Positions 10,155 through 21,953 of a DNA stretch of 64,000 bases are shown here, in pieces (positions within the stretch are counted from its first letter, which is position 1; each line of letters opens with the position of its first letter). Source of the stretch: Adiantum capillus-veneris (Eukaryota > Streptophyta > Polypodiopsida > Polypodiales > Pteridaceae). The position numbers were made by a program, and so were the translations under genes. Under the pieces are notes generated by a model. It was not told where the DNA came from. It did not search any database and saw nothing but the letters and a program-made list of their open reading frames with translations. Location: contig CM043953.1 in NCBI GenBank assembly GCA_014529385.2, positions 112,224,549-112,288,548 on the forward strand. The letters run 5' to 3'.

Positions 10155-11719
10155 ATGGCTGACATTAGTAAAGAGAGTGAAATGAATGTTGAATTGTTTG
10201 ATTTTGCTAATGAGAAAGCTACTAATGATGCCCCGATGCTTGTTAAATATCTTGTTTCTAGGCTTCAAAAAGCCATGGGCAATCCATCCCTCCAAAGTGG
10301 AGTGCAACGGTAACTTCGTGCTCATGGGATTCTCCAAGCTCCCCACCATGACAAGAGAACACCTAGGAAGCCTCCTTGTGAGGCTTCCAAAAGAGGTCCC
10401 TCTCTGATTCGGGAAGAAGAATAGGATCCCTATGAAGGGCTCAGAAAATTGCTCCTTGATGACGCATCTCCTTCTCAAAGGAGAATTCAAGAGCCTCCAC
10501 CAAAGGAACGAGAAAGAAGTGAGTCTCCCGCCACCTTGGAGGAGATGGTTCCACGAAGACGGCGGGCTAAACGCTCTCCATCACCTCCAAAACGGAGAAG
10601 ATGATCGCATACTTCTCCACACCATACTTCAAAGAGGGATGACAAAAAGCAAGAGAAGAAAAAGGAGAGAAAGAGGACACCCTCTTCTCCATATTATTCA
10701 TTGTCTTCCTCTTATGAAAGTGATGGTCAAGACAACAAAGATTAAGGCAAGAAAAAGGCGAGAAAGAGGTCACCCTCTTCTCCATCTTCCTCAAATTCTT
10801 CATCTTCTGAAGAAAGTGATGGTGCAACCTTTGAACCATCAAAAAGAAGAGGCCATAGGAAATCCTATGCCGCGTGGAAGAGGTCATCCAAGCTCAAGAA
10901 GTTCAAAGAGGGAGGGAAGAGCATCTCTTTCCTTGCCTATGATGACACTTTTGGTGTTATGGACAAAGTCTTTGCCTTTATCCAACAATTTGATGTGGCG
11001 TTCTGAGATGAGGGCTTCACGTAGTCCTCTAAGCTACGCCATGTAGCTATCCACTTTCAAAAGTCCGCCAGACAATGGTGGTCTAGCCTACGGGCCAATA
11101 GTGAAGCTCCACGAACATGGAAAGCTTTAAGAGCTTCCATTATGAAGCAGTTTTTGGCCACCAATGCCAAAGACAAAGTACTCACCGAATGGTGAAGCTT
11201 TAAGCTCTCTCCCTATGAATCTATGCACAAATATGTAGACAAGTTTTGGGACCTACAACTCAAAGCCATTGTCTTCAAAAGTTGGATTTTGGAGAGCAAA
11301 AGTAGCAATTTTTTGCGGGCTTAACCGAATAATTGGCAGAGTATGTCAACTCCCAAAGGCCATGCACCATATCGACGGTAATACACCATACTATGGTGGC
11401 CTCTTGAATCAATTTCGAAATAGGGGCTAAGAGGAATTCTAAGCCCCCTGAAAACAAGGGTTCCAATGAGCCTAAGGGGAAGGACAATGTGCAAAAGTCT
11501 CCTAAGGGAAATTCCAACAAAGCTAAAGAGAAGGGAGTTTATAAAGGCAAAAATAAACACTCTCCCGAAGAGCTTGAGTGTTATCTCAAGGATAACCGGT
11601 GTTTCAAGTGCGGCGAACAAGGGCATGTGTACCGCGGTTGTCCCCAAAAGAACAACCGCCATGATCCTCCTAGAGCTACCTTGGTCGAAATCCAAGAGGA
11701 GGAAACTCACCACAAATGA
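10155..11719 (+). pseudogene. Chromovirus gag, broken
   Basis: Starts at the ATG of MADISKESEMNVELFDFANE and is interrupted by several stops and frame changes. A Ser/Arg/Lys-rich linker (about 10500-10900) precedes a retrotransposon-gag domain with ARQWWSSLRAN (near 11075). A CCHC zinc knuckle, CFKCGEQGHVYRGC, lies near 11602-11643. The knuckle would bind genomic RNA during particle assembly in an active element. Many short frames here are fragments or antisense shadows of this one gene. Confidence 0.8.
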
Positions 11720-11759
11720 TCTCCTCTATGCCATGCTTGGAGAAAGGTAAGAGAACATG

Positions 11760-12151
11760 ATGCTTTTATTCTCTTTGACCTCGATTCTACTCACAATTTT
11801 ATATCTATAGAGTTGGCCACCAAGCTAGGCATACAAACCTACGAGATGGGAGATGTCCTACCCGCAGATGGTACTTTCAAGGGGCAAGAAACTTCACTCA
11901 CTCCCTTAATCGGGAAATTGAGGCTCCATGTCCAAAGCTATGTGGACAAAGAGGAATTCTTTATCTCTCCTCTCAAGCATGAGGATGTAATCCTAGGGGC
12001 ACCATGGTTTGATCGCATGGTTGCCAATGTTAAATTCCCTGAAAGGAGAATCTCCTTTAAGTTCAGGGAAAAATATATGTATATAGATGCTAAGGAAATG
12101 CGTAACACTATACCCATTGTACATACACAAGCTTTCAACAAGTCAATATAG
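11760..12151 (+). pseudogene. Chromovirus protease
   Basis: In one frame the sequence reads FDLDSTHNFIS and then about 110 codons ending with ILGAPWFDRM and a short tail. The first motif corresponds to the retropepsin active site, written here D-S-T, and ILGxPW is the conserved second half of the fold. The frame closes near 12151; reverse transcriptase continues in another frame, so a frameshift breaks the polyprotein. Confidence 0.8.
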
Positions 12152-12229
12152 AGCTCTATTTCCGTGTAATTATTTTTGTTAAAGATTCTCAAAATGAACC
12201 TAATGCTTTAACAAAAGAAAATATACACA

Positions 12230-12951
12230 ATCAAAAGGAATTAGAGTTATCCAATTTTCTCAAGGGGTTTCAAGATGTCTTTATTGACGACATCCCTTGT
12301 GAGCTACCTCCTAACCGAGGCAATGATGACCATGCAATTGAACTTCTTCCAAGAAGTTCACCGCCTAACAAACCTCCTTATAGAGTTTCTCAAGATCAAA
12401 AAGAGGAGATTATGCGGAAAGTGCATGAGTTAGTTGAGAAGGGCATGGTTAGGTCTAGCTCATCTCCATTTTGTTCTCCTCAGCTACTAGTGCAAAATAA
12501 AGACGGTACCTATCATATGTGTGTCGACTATAGAGCACTAAATAGAATCACTATCAAAAATAGGTTTCCCGTTCCACGGGTAGAAGACCTATTTGATAAG
12601 CTACAAGGCTCCACCTACTTCAATAGGATTGACCTAAAAAGTGTCTATCATCAAATACGGATAGTTGATCAAGACATTGTAAAGACAGCATTTCGCACTA
12701 CATTTGGTCTTTACGAATACATTGTCATGCCTTTTGGCTTGACCAATGCACCAACCACATTCAACCGCTTGATGGAGAAGCTATTCAGACCTCACCAAAC
12801 CTTTATTGGAGTGTTCTTTGATGATATCATCATATATTCTAATTCATTAGATGAACACAAGCGACACCTCCAGGTAATATTTCAAGTTCTAAGAGAGAAT
12901 AAACTTTATGTTAATCGAAAGAAAAGTGATTTTTTCTTACAAGAGATTTAG
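12230..12951 (+). pseudogene. Chromovirus reverse transcriptase
   Basis: After a linker containing GFQDVFIDDIPCELP comes a canonical Gypsy RT: EKGMVRSSSSPFCSP, VQNKDGTYHMCVDYRALN, YFNRIDLKSVYHQIRI and FGLTNAPTTFNRLM. The catalytic box reads FFDD in place of YVDD/FVDD. A stop codon at 12949-12951 separates it from the connection region and RNase H. The first Asp (RIDLKS) is retained. Confidence 0.88.
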
Positions 12952-13600
12952 TAGTTAGGCCACATTATCTCTCAAGATGGCATTTAAATGGATTCATCAA
13001 ATTTAGAGGTAATAAAAGGATGGCCTAAACCAAAGAATCTTCATGAGTTAAGAAGCTTTATAGGTATGTGCACATACTATAGACGCTTCATAGAAAAGTT
13101 CTCACTAATAGCAGGACCATTACATGACCTAACAAAGAAAAAATTTAGGTACACATGGTCTGCCAAGGAGAACAATGCTTTCGAAAAGCTTATCTCTCAA
13201 CTTGTGCTTACACTACAGGATCTCTCAAATCCATTTCAGGTCCAATGTGATGCTTGTGGTGATTGCCTTGAAGCTATTTTGCTTCAAGAAGGGCACACCA
13301 TAGGCTATGAAAGTCGAAGGCTCAACCTTGCTGAGCAAGCTCTAGGCATATATGAAAAGGAACTCCTTGCAGTTCTACATGCCTTAGACTCATGGAAGCA
13401 CTATTTATTGGGGACTCCTTTCATTCTGCAAACGGATCACCAAAGTCTTTAGTACTTCATGACGCAGACCAAGGTCTCCGACAAACAAATGAGGTGGAAA
13501 AATTTCCTTTCGCAATTTCATTTTCATATTGCTCACATTGTAGGCAAGCATAATCAAGTAGCAGATGCACTCTCAAGACGGCTGAGAGTGATTGCGGTTT
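12952..13600 (+). pseudogene. Chromovirus RT thumb and RNase H
   Basis: Two consecutive frames contain SFIGMCTYYRRFIEKFS (thumb), QVQCDACGDCLEAILLQEGH, YEKELLAVLHALDSWKHYL and TDHQSL, followed after a stop by QMRWKNFLSQF and HNQVADALSRR. These are the standard RNase H blocks of Gypsy elements. The first Asp (QCDAC), Glu (YEKELLAV) and Asp (TDHQS) are present, but stops at 12949 and 13450 prevent a continuous product. Confidence 0.85.
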
Positions 13601-14444
13601 CCATAGCAACTCACAATGATCTATCTTCTATGATAGATGAGTATGCTATTGATCCCAATTTTAGAGATGTGATTTCAGCCCTTGCACTAGGGAATAAAGA
13701 GGAGCCATTTACTTTACAGGATGGTTATCTTCTCTACAGCAATAGACTATGCGTTACTAGCTCACTACGTGAGAAAGTAATGTATGAATCTCATGCTCCT
13801 CCTTATGCAGGACATAGAGGAATTCAGTCTACCCTAAAGGGCATTGAAACATATTTATATTGGCCTACTATGAAAGAAAACATACAAGAGTATGTTTCTA
13901 AATGTGTGGTATGCCAAAAGACAAAATTTGATAGAGGGAATCAACTTGGATTGCTTCAACCTTTACCAATCCCTAATTCACCATGGGAGAGCATTTTATC
14001 TTTGGATTCCCTAAGTATATCCATGGGAATGCGGGAATATGGATGATAGTAGACAGGTTCAGTAAACAAGCTCATTTTATACCTGTCAAAAAGACTATCA
14101 AAGCCCATCGAATGGGAACCCTCTTCATTTCACAAATCTTTAAGTACCATGGCTTGCCAATGTCCATAGTGCTGGATAGAGATCCTAGAATGACCAGTAA
14201 CTTCTGGAAGGGTCTCTTTGAGAATTTAGGAACAATGCTAAACTTCTCTTCGGCCTATCACCCGCAAACGGATGGCCAAAGTAAAATAGCTAACCTAACA
14301 ATTCTCAATCTACTAAAATCCTATGTAAGGGAAGTAGATCAAGGATCCCAATGGGAGAAGTACTTACCCTCAGTGGAGTATGCCAAAAACATTGTACATA
14401 CTTCCATGGGAAAAGCACCTTTTGAGGTAATTGAGGGAAGATAA
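13600..14444 (+). pseudogene. Chromovirus integrase, catalytic Glu lost
   Basis: The zinc-binding part has HAPPYAGHRG followed by CVVCQKTK, the HHCC finger. A frame change near 13985-14046 leads to the catalytic core with DRFSKQAHFIP and VLDRDPRMTS. The third catalytic residue normally lies in a QTDGQTERVN-like motif; here it reads QTDGQSKIAN, with Lys at the Glu position. With the frame break, this integrase must be inactive. Confidence 0.85.
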
Positions 14445-14453
14445 AAAAGTCCC

Positions 14454-15065
14454 TTGCTACTTAAGGTACACGGGAAGATCTTCGTTACAGATGAGTATAG
14501 CCGAGACCTACAAGAATCTTTCAAAAAGATTAAGTATTCTATCTCTATCTCACAGCAAAGGAAAAAGGCTGCTGGTGACAAGCACAGAAGAGCCCAAGCC
14601 TTTAAAGAAAATGATTGGGTCTTACTCAAATTTCCCAAGGCTCAATTAAGGCACACGACGGGAAAGAATCCTACGGGACATCAACAGTACTATGCTAAGT
14701 TAGCAAAAAGATACTATGGTCCCTTCCAGATTCTTAGGCAAATCAATGAGATGGCCTATCAACTCAAGTTGCCCAACCATTGGCTCATACACAATTCTTT
14801 CCATGTGAGCCTACTAAAGCCTTACAAAGGATAGCCACCTCAAGAACCAACTATTGAAGACCCACCGAAGATCGAGGACCAAGAAGAGGTGCTACAGCCC
14901 GAGTCCATTCTCAGACATGAAGACAAGGTACTAAGAGGCGGTAAGATATCTAACGATATCTTATTAGGTTTAAAATTTATCCTTTTGAAGATGCTAGATG
15001 GATGCAAGGCATACAATTAAAGGATAACCTAAACCTTGTCAATGTTTACAATACTTTCCTAGAGT
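14454..15065 (+). pseudogene. Integrase C-terminus with chromodomain-like tail
   Basis: After a stop the frame resumes with the Gypsy integrase C-terminal domain ([12 protein letters not shown], then [12 protein letters not shown]). Beyond another stop at 14833, sequence encoding PESILRHEDKVLRGGK and, in a shifted frame, YPFEDARWMQG resembles the chromodomain-type tail of chromoviruses, which targets integration to chromatin marks. The split between frames shows a further indel near 14950. Assignment to a chromovirus rests on this tail and is moderate. Confidence 0.65.
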
Positions 15066-15420
15066 AAGCAAATGTACAAATGTTAAAAGTGAACAAATTT
15101 TTTGTCTTATAAGGCTCTATTTTTCTTTATTGTGCAAAAAAATGAAGTAGTATGCATGCTTAGATCAAGTTTGCAAAGACGACGTCTCCCGAACACCAAA
15201 TAGAGCTTGTCACTGTACTATGGAAGATGATAGGACTAATGTGTATACATGCTTGCGGCATCCTCAGGCTCTCAAGTGCCAAATGGACTAGTCATCCATT
15301 GTGGAATGATGTCCTATGGTAACATAGGGATCCTCTACCCGCTAAGTAAAGGACTCATGAATATGCTTTATCTTCTATACACCATAGTCGAGGACAAGTA
15401 TGATTTCAAGAGAGAGGTAA
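15066..15420 (+). other. Chromovirus 3' untranslated region
   Basis: No frame of note. A purine-rich stretch, AAGAGAGAGG (about 15408-15417), close to the right LTR is the likely polypurine tract. Confidence 0.5.
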
Positions 15421-17011
15421 TTTCATAATAATCAATATCTAATTCTCCTAAATGACTTTCTCATGTTAAACTAATCATTTAATACGGGGAAGTGCCAGGG
15501 GAGAAAAATCTAGAATATTGGTTAAGTTAGTAGACCGGCCACAGTAGGGATCGAAAGGAGGGAAAATAGGGATCCAAAGGGAGGGCCATCTACAAAAGAT
15601 CTATGTGCAACAATGGGCTTATAAAACCTTAAGGATCAGCCCATTAAGACTTCCAAAATGCTAAGGTTCCAAAATTCAAAGGTTGTGTCCAAAGGTCAAC
15701 TTTAGGGAAAATTGGATGTTTTGTGTGTCTCCCAAAAGTCTTTGTCAAGCCCTACATAGGAGGGGGCGAACCCAAGAAGTAGGGGATGAGAGAGAAACTC
15801 ATAGACACACACACAAGCTCCCTTTGTACACAAGGGGAAAGAGGGACACATGTCAGCTTCCTAGCCCAGATGCCCACAAGGTGTACTCAAATCCTATTGG
15901 ATAGCCTTGGAGGTGGACCAATGAGAATAAGGCTAGAGTAAATCTAGTTTATTTAATTTAAAAACACTTAATAAAAGAACCAATGAGAATTAAGCTCTCT
16001 AGAAGATTATTGGACAGTCTCCCAAGGGGACCAATGAGCATTCAGCAGCCCAATGGCTTGCATGATTCCTATTGGCCAAGAGGCAAAGGGGTCCAATGAG
16101 AGTTTAGTTGAATTAAATAGTTACCTAAAGCACTCACAAAAGGGGAAAGGGGGACACGTGTCAGAAGGCTATCACTTATGCTGCTTAATTACCATCGGCT
16201 AAGCCTGGGGAGGTCCAATTGGATGCTAGCAAGATCAAATAGCAAGAGGGGTTGACCAAGAGAGAGAGGGGGATGATTTTTCAAAGGCATTATCACCTAC
16301 ACACTCACACTAGCTCATGTGTGAAGTAAAGAAGACTCTCTCTCCTCCTCAAGCTTTAATGGAAAGCTTATCATCTACTCCAAGATTGTGAGAAGGGAGG
16401 CCTACACCAACAACTCTTGGCTTTGTGACGCGAATCCAACCAAGAGCCAAGCTTCAATGCGTGATCATATCCTCTACCATGCTAACTACTAAGCTAAGCT
16501 ATGCTAATATCAGTGATTATGTGAGGAGATGTACATATTTCTCATAAGAATACTCCTTCTTCCTCTCAATCTACTCTCATACCCTACTAGCTCTCACCAT
16601 CTTCGAAGGTGTGTGAGGTCTTGGGTCTGAGACCGTGAGGGAAGTGATGTTGTGTTTGATAAGTGTTTTGTGTAGTGAATGAAGTTTTCATCTTCATTGC
16701 ACTAGATAGTATTGAAGAAACACAATAAATTGTATTGTAAAATGTCTATCTTGATGGGAGAAACCATAATACAAAGCCTTTTGGAGGGGGGACCGGTTCC
16801 ATGCAAATCTGGTCCTCAAATGTTGTCAATTGCTTAAGTTCTCTCTCTTTTGAAGTATTGTGCATGCTATCCAACTAGGTGTTATGCTTTTTGTTGCTTT
16901 CTCCACCCAAGCACTCTTGTTAATCTCATTAGGAATCTTTCCTAATGAAATGCTCACTATGTTCATGCTATTTTCTGCTACACACAAGTTACTAGGCCAT
17001 TAAATGTTACA
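15421..17011 (+). repeat. Chromovirus 3' LTR
   Basis: 1591-bp partner of 8168-9755 with numerous substitutions. The first dinucleotide is TT instead of TG, and the end is AATGTTACA. Confidence 0.92.
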
Positions 17012-17179
17012 AAAACTAGGATGCGAGAGGGTTTTGTCACGAGACGAAAAGAGGCACAACAAAACACACATAAACAATCTCACACATAGACATGTTACAT
17101 AAACTAGGATGCGAGAGGGTTTTATCACGAGACCAAAAGAGGCACAACAAATCACACATAAACAATCTCACACATAGAC
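17004..17179 (+). repeat. 88-bp tandem duplication including the LTR end
   Basis: Two copies with period 88 (17004-17091 and 17092-17179) and a few mismatches. Both start ATGTTACA, which in the first copy is the last 8 bp of the chromovirus LTR, and share a core starting AACTAGGATGCGAG. Confidence 0.85.
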
Positions 17180-17914
17180 ATGCACCAAGAAAAGCAAGGA
17201 TGATTTAGAGTAAAGGGAGAAATGGAGCAAAGTGATGTTTTATATTATAATGCTATCACGTAGCTTGCATAAAACTAAACCATTGTTGAACATTGCTAGC
17301 ACACACACATTGTATTAGGATGTGGGAGACCTATCACCACAATACCCACTTACAATGTTTAAGAAATTGGCAATAAAAACACACTAAAAAATTACTCAAA
17401 CAATATTAAATGAAAGAACCAAGGGATACCACTCACCTTGAGTTCACCATACCGCATTGCACAAGTGGAAAGATGAAGATTCGAAGCCAAAACACGCCTG
17501 TGAAGCACCAAAACCTCAACTTATTGATAATGGAAGAGCATGTACAATAGTGGTATGGAATATGGAATTCACACTCTCTCACTTGCAATGTGTATTTTTT
17601 AGCAATAGTTACTACACCTAAATCTTCCCTCGCGTATAGAGTGTTGGGGTGTTATGTGGGAGATTAGAGATGAGATATTGGAGATTAAATATGAGAGATG
17701 ATTTATAAGAAGGAGAGGCGCCTATTTATAAGTTGGAGACCCCTCATTAAGGTTATTGGTAATCCTATTTTACAAGCTAACAAATGAGGATTATGACATT
17801 TTTTGAATATCAAAGTATTGTAGCCTTTTTTGTTTGCTTAAGTCATAGATGTGGGCTCAAGAGAGAGCATTATTCTAGTGGATATGATGAATTTAGATAT
17901 TTAAGGGGGGGGGG

Positions 17915-17965
<51 letters not shown>

Positions 17966-19568
17966 CATATATGTACATGTCTTAAGGTGAGATACATTTC
18001 AAGGCTATTTTTTTGGATGTTTGCATTAGCATGTTAGTATTAGTAATCATTTGAAGTTAATGATGCATTTACAATGGATAAAATGAGATGACTGGTTGAA
18101 GGAAGATGGGTGAATGAAGTGAGAGAATTCTTGTGATTGTGAAGCTTTGATGATGATCCTCTTCTTGTTCTTCTCTTCTTTACACCAATGCCACCAACGT
18201 TGATCACCGCGATGAAAATGAGGACTTGGTTGATGAGAAATCCCAATATTCAAAGTTAAAGTATGGTTAGTATGCTAAATTTATTTGTATTTTAAGAAGA
18301 GACAAAATATAATTTTAACTTAGAAGTGAAAGAGAGAGACATATAGATGGTGTATACACATGTAGAGGTTCATATGAGAGCTATGGAGGTGAGAGGGAAG
18401 GGTAATGTGGTGAAGAGGGTGACAGAATCCATGCAAGGTGCATGTTTGAGAGAGAGATATAGAGAGGAATGAGTGTATGTATGTGGAAGTGTGAAGGGAG
18501 GTGAGAGAGGACTAGGGGTGACTTGTGAGAAAATATGGGCAGATTAGGGTCCACCAAAAAAATCATATCTCACCAGTGGTAGCTCCAAACATTATAAAAA
18601 TTGCTGAGGAGATTATTCAGATTGTGAGTTACATTATGCATTTTGATTACTTCTTCAAAATCGGAGTGGAGATGGGTGCCAAAAACTCCACCAAAATACC
18701 TATTTTTCCTCATTGTTGCAAAAGTCTTCCAATGGCCTCTCTTTTGTTGAATGTTCATAAGGCTCTAAGGGTGAGCCATCCTTGCATGAGAGCATGGCGT
18801 CATATATTCTTAAGGGTTTGAAAACATGCATGGCGTAATAGATTCTTAAGGGTTTGAAAACATGCATGGATTAGGATTTTCTTAAATATGATGTATGGAT
18901 ACAATGGAAAGAAACTGGAAAGTCCATAAACAATTCATAGAATTTATAATAGTGTGACTAAATATATAAATAAAAACATATAAGGGAATCAAGTGAGGGG
19001 CCCTCATTTGTATTTAGTGATGTAATTTTATTTACTTCAAGTAGGAGAAAACGGGGGATGCCCATTTTCCAAGCTAAAACCCGCGAGCTAGTGTGCTATG
19101 GATCAAATTAAACACTCAATTTACTTCACTTTTGTAACAAATTTCAATAACAGGTAGCTAAATTTGGATGTGAAATTATTATAAGATTTGTTTTTTGCAA
19201 ATTTTATGTCCTTTGATTATTGCAATTCTTATGTGAAGATAATATGCATGAAAAAATCATGAACTATGTTGTATTTATTCAATCATAAAACAAAAAATAT
19301 GTACTTTATATGCTATTATGTGTGCATAATCATAATATATATCATTTAATCAAATATAATTTCTATTTTTGATTCAAAACTATTGATTAGAATATTAATT
19401 TTACCATAGAACTTAGATAGGTTTGTAACTATTTCTTTTAATTTTATGGAATTTTATAGCATAAGTGACTGTCTCTAAATCTAGTTTGCAAGTGATGTAA
19501 GAAGACACAAAAAATATGTTACAAGGCACATAAAGATCTACTCAACACAACCTAGTATGAACAAAGTA
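17180..19568. other. Non-coding, simple repeats
   Basis: No convincing gene. It contains a poly-G/(GA) tract at 17905-17961 and a 34-bp duplication near 18806-18869 (TTCTTAAGGGTTTG units). Open frames here are short, low in complexity or repeat-driven. Confidence 0.6.
17905..17961. repeat. Poly-G plus (GA)n microsatellite
   Basis: Thirteen G followed by about 22 AG units. The frame crossing it is an artefact of the repeat. Confidence 0.95.
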
Positions 19569-19621
19569 TTCACAAGTACAAAACTAGCGATGGGCATGTT
19601 CAAGGTTGAAACTAAGTTTCT

Positions 19622-19675
<54 letters not shown>

Positions 19676-19981
19676 GCTGACACAAATCCATCAACATACC
19701 TAAGCTTGAGTTAGGGCTCTGTTGCTATGAGGTGAGATAGGACTTCTATGTGTGGGAATGAATGCACCTAAGGGACTATTCTTCACATGTATAAAACTAG
19801 GGATGGGCATGTGGTAGGTTGGAACTAAGTTTCTTTCTATCTTTCTCTCTTTTTGTCCCTCTCTCTCTCTCTCTAGCCAACACAAATCCATTAATAGACC
19901 TAAGCTTGAGTCAGGGCTCTATCGCTATGAGTTGAGATAGGACCTTTGTGCACGGGAATGAATGCACCTATGGGACTATTC
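19569..19981 (+). repeat. 213-bp tandem duplication with CT tracts
   Basis: Two diverged copies (start near 19569 and 19782), each with AAAACTAG, GATGGGCATG, a CT tract, CTAAGCTTGAG and GGGAATGAATGCACC. The CT tract is long in copy 1 (19618-19674) and short in copy 2 (19858-19876). Confidence 0.85.
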
Positions 19982-19990
19982 TCTCTCTCT

Positions 19991-20015
19991 ATATATATAT
20001 ATGTATATGTATATA

Positions 20016-20090
<75 letters not shown>

Positions 20091-20106
20091 TTATGTATGT
20101 ATGTAT
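19991..20106. repeat. (TA)n microsatellite
   Basis: About 90 bp of alternating TA with scattered G, then ATGT tetranucleotides. It follows directly on the CT tract at the end of the duplicated unit. Confidence 0.95.
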
Positions 20107-20962
20107 AATTAAGAGGATTGTGGCACTGTGAGCTGGAGAGCCTCTTCATGTATTGATGACCTTGTTGGCTTGACAATGTGTAGGGTGCAAAAGAGAGAAC
20201 ATAGAGATCTGCGTGAAACTCTCTTTCTCTCTCTCTCTCTTAAAATATTTGATCTTTTTTCCTCACTACCGTAATGTCTCTAAGATCGTCTACCTAAATT
20301 GGAATACCAACATCCTCGACAACCTCATTTCTCATCAACGTATTAATGACACTTCAAAATCCACTCTTCAAAAGTGAAATGTGCAAATAAATGAGAATTG
20401 CTAAGTGTAACTAATTAAACAATAGTAATTTAAAATATATGACTTTCTATAATTTACTTGGCATGTGAGAGTAAAGATAAGTTAAACTATCATCCTATTC
20501 CAAGCTTATTTTGTAGATAGTGTGGACCAGCTACCCGATAGCCTAATCCATGTACTCGATCATGTGCTTATATGCTTGAGAAATTGGAATATAGTCAGTA
20601 GGGATATAGGAATAGGGTAAGGAGACTTTATGATCATGTTGCTCCTATTATTTAATTTGCTTTGTGATCAACAACCTAGAATATCATAAGAGGGCTTGCA
20701 ATGATGTGGTATAACCTTATTGAGTTTTGGCTTCTAGAATGTGCTTTGTGAGATCGTTTTACTATAAGCTAAAACATTGTTGTTTCCTCGTAAGCATAAC
20801 GACATGTTTGAGAGCAAACCCTAGTACGAATGGAATTGTAAATTGAAACCAAGTCCAAAGATATTGTTCATGACCGAGGTGACGAATAAGGCAACCTAAT
20901 GTTGCAAAATACAAAATGCAACGTTGGTTAATATTGTACCATTTGAGAGCCAGAGGCGGCTG
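20107..20962. other. No gene seen
   Basis: AT-rich intergenic sequence with one short CT tract (20219-20240). No homology recognised. Confidence 0.4.
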
Positions 20963-21360
20963 CCCCACCCTATCTAGCTAGCAAAATATGGTGGGATGAG
21001 GACTAATTGCAGCGTAGGCTACTGCATTGTTTGGGAGTTCGACTGTCCCACCATATTTTGTCAGTGATATATGGTGTGAATAGGATTAAGGTTGGTTACA
21101 GGCTACCAGGCGCAGTGCCCGTTTTTGATCTATAACTCCTTTGCATGTGGATTTGGGCGCTGCTACTCGTAATTGCACATAGCCATTGCAGAGCTGGAGA
21201 TTCCATATCCTTTAAGTGTAAGTGTTGTGCATTCAAGCTGCAGTCTCAGAGTCGGGCTTCTTCACCATATTTCGCCAACGAAATATATATATGGCGGGAA
21301 TGGGATTATCTCAGAGTCAGCTGGCTGCCTCACCATATTTTGCCAGCGAAATATGGTGGG
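20963..21360. repeat. Cluster of four imperfect palindromes
   Basis: Related interrupted palindromes lie at 20963-20996, 21047-21076, 21263-21298 and 21331-21360. The clearest (21331-21360) has left arm CACCATATTT and right arm AAATATGGTG around TGCCAGCG. Copies 1, 3 and 4 also share flanking GGCTGCC or GATGGGAT-like sequence, so a larger unit seems to have been duplicated and decayed. A (GA)n tract follows at 21480-21509. Confidence 0.75.
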
Positions 21361-21479
21361 ATGGGATAAAGTGCAATTCGCACGGGGATTAACTTGCAGT
21401 GATGCACTCGTGTGCATTGTATTCAGCACGCCCCCTCCATCAAATGACGAGTTGTTGTTGGGGGGAGGGAGAGACAACA

Positions 21480-21512
<33 letters not shown>

Positions 21513-21522
21513 CAGGAATGGG

Positions 21523-21953
21523 CGTGAAGATGATAATGGCGGTGGGAGGCTTCTCAATGTTAGAGTACCTTCAAAGGCGGATAAGGGAGAGGTTCGAGGG
21601 GGCAGAGACGCAGATCCTGTTTCCACATGAGCCTGGAAGCGCCATAACCATGGAGGTCGTGCAGCTGCAGCTGCACAACAACATTCACTAGCGCATTGCA
21701 GAGAGAATGTATATCGGCATAGAGTCAGTGCGACCCGAAGAAGCGGGAGACCCCACGGTGCTTCTGTACAAGAATCCCAAAACAGGGGAGCTCAAATATT
21801 GTATTCCATGTGTTGGTGCGCGTGGATCTGTACAGCACCGTCGACACGGCCCAAGTTCACCATCGCTCCCTCTTGCAAGCTCGAGGGTGGATTTGAGTTT
21901 GACATTGTGGAGTTCTGCTGCGGCGACACCTCATGGACCAAGTCGAGATTACC
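21523..21953 (+). pseudogene. Unrecognised gene fragment, frameshifted
   Basis: Three overlapping frames read as one broken gene: MGVKMIMAVGGFSMLEYLQ up to a stop near 21690, then MYIGIESVRPEEAGDPTVLL and KNPKTGELKYC. In a shifted frame KFTIAPSCKLEGGFEFDIVE continues to 21953. GC content and codon-like texture are higher than in the flanks. I do not recognise the family. The fragment ends exactly where the minus-strand Harbinger transposase homology begins, so one truncated the other or both were joined by a rearrangement. Confidence 0.45.

Larger units (their letters stand above)
8168..17011 (+). mobile_element. Decayed Ty3/Gypsy chromovirus-like retrotransposon
   Basis: An 8844-bp plus-strand element. 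Its LTRs lie at 8168-9755 and 15421-17011, with a Met-tRNA primer site just inside the left LTR. The coding order is gag, protease, RT, RNase H, integrase and a chromodomain-like C-terminus. The flanking 5-mers are CAAAC (8163-8167) and AAAAC (17012-17016), a target duplication with one change. The LTRs differ at roughly one position in 12 over the first 150 bp I compared by eye. Together with many stops and frameshifts, this marks an old, dead copy. Confidence 0.92.

Noticed and set aside
15683-15904. 73-codon frame in the chromovirus right LTR
   Set aside because: Lies wholly inside the LTR, is not conserved in the left LTR and has no domain.
19946-20176. Frames of alternating Ile-Tyr in the TA repeat
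   Set aside because: Pure consequence of a (TA)n microsatellite.
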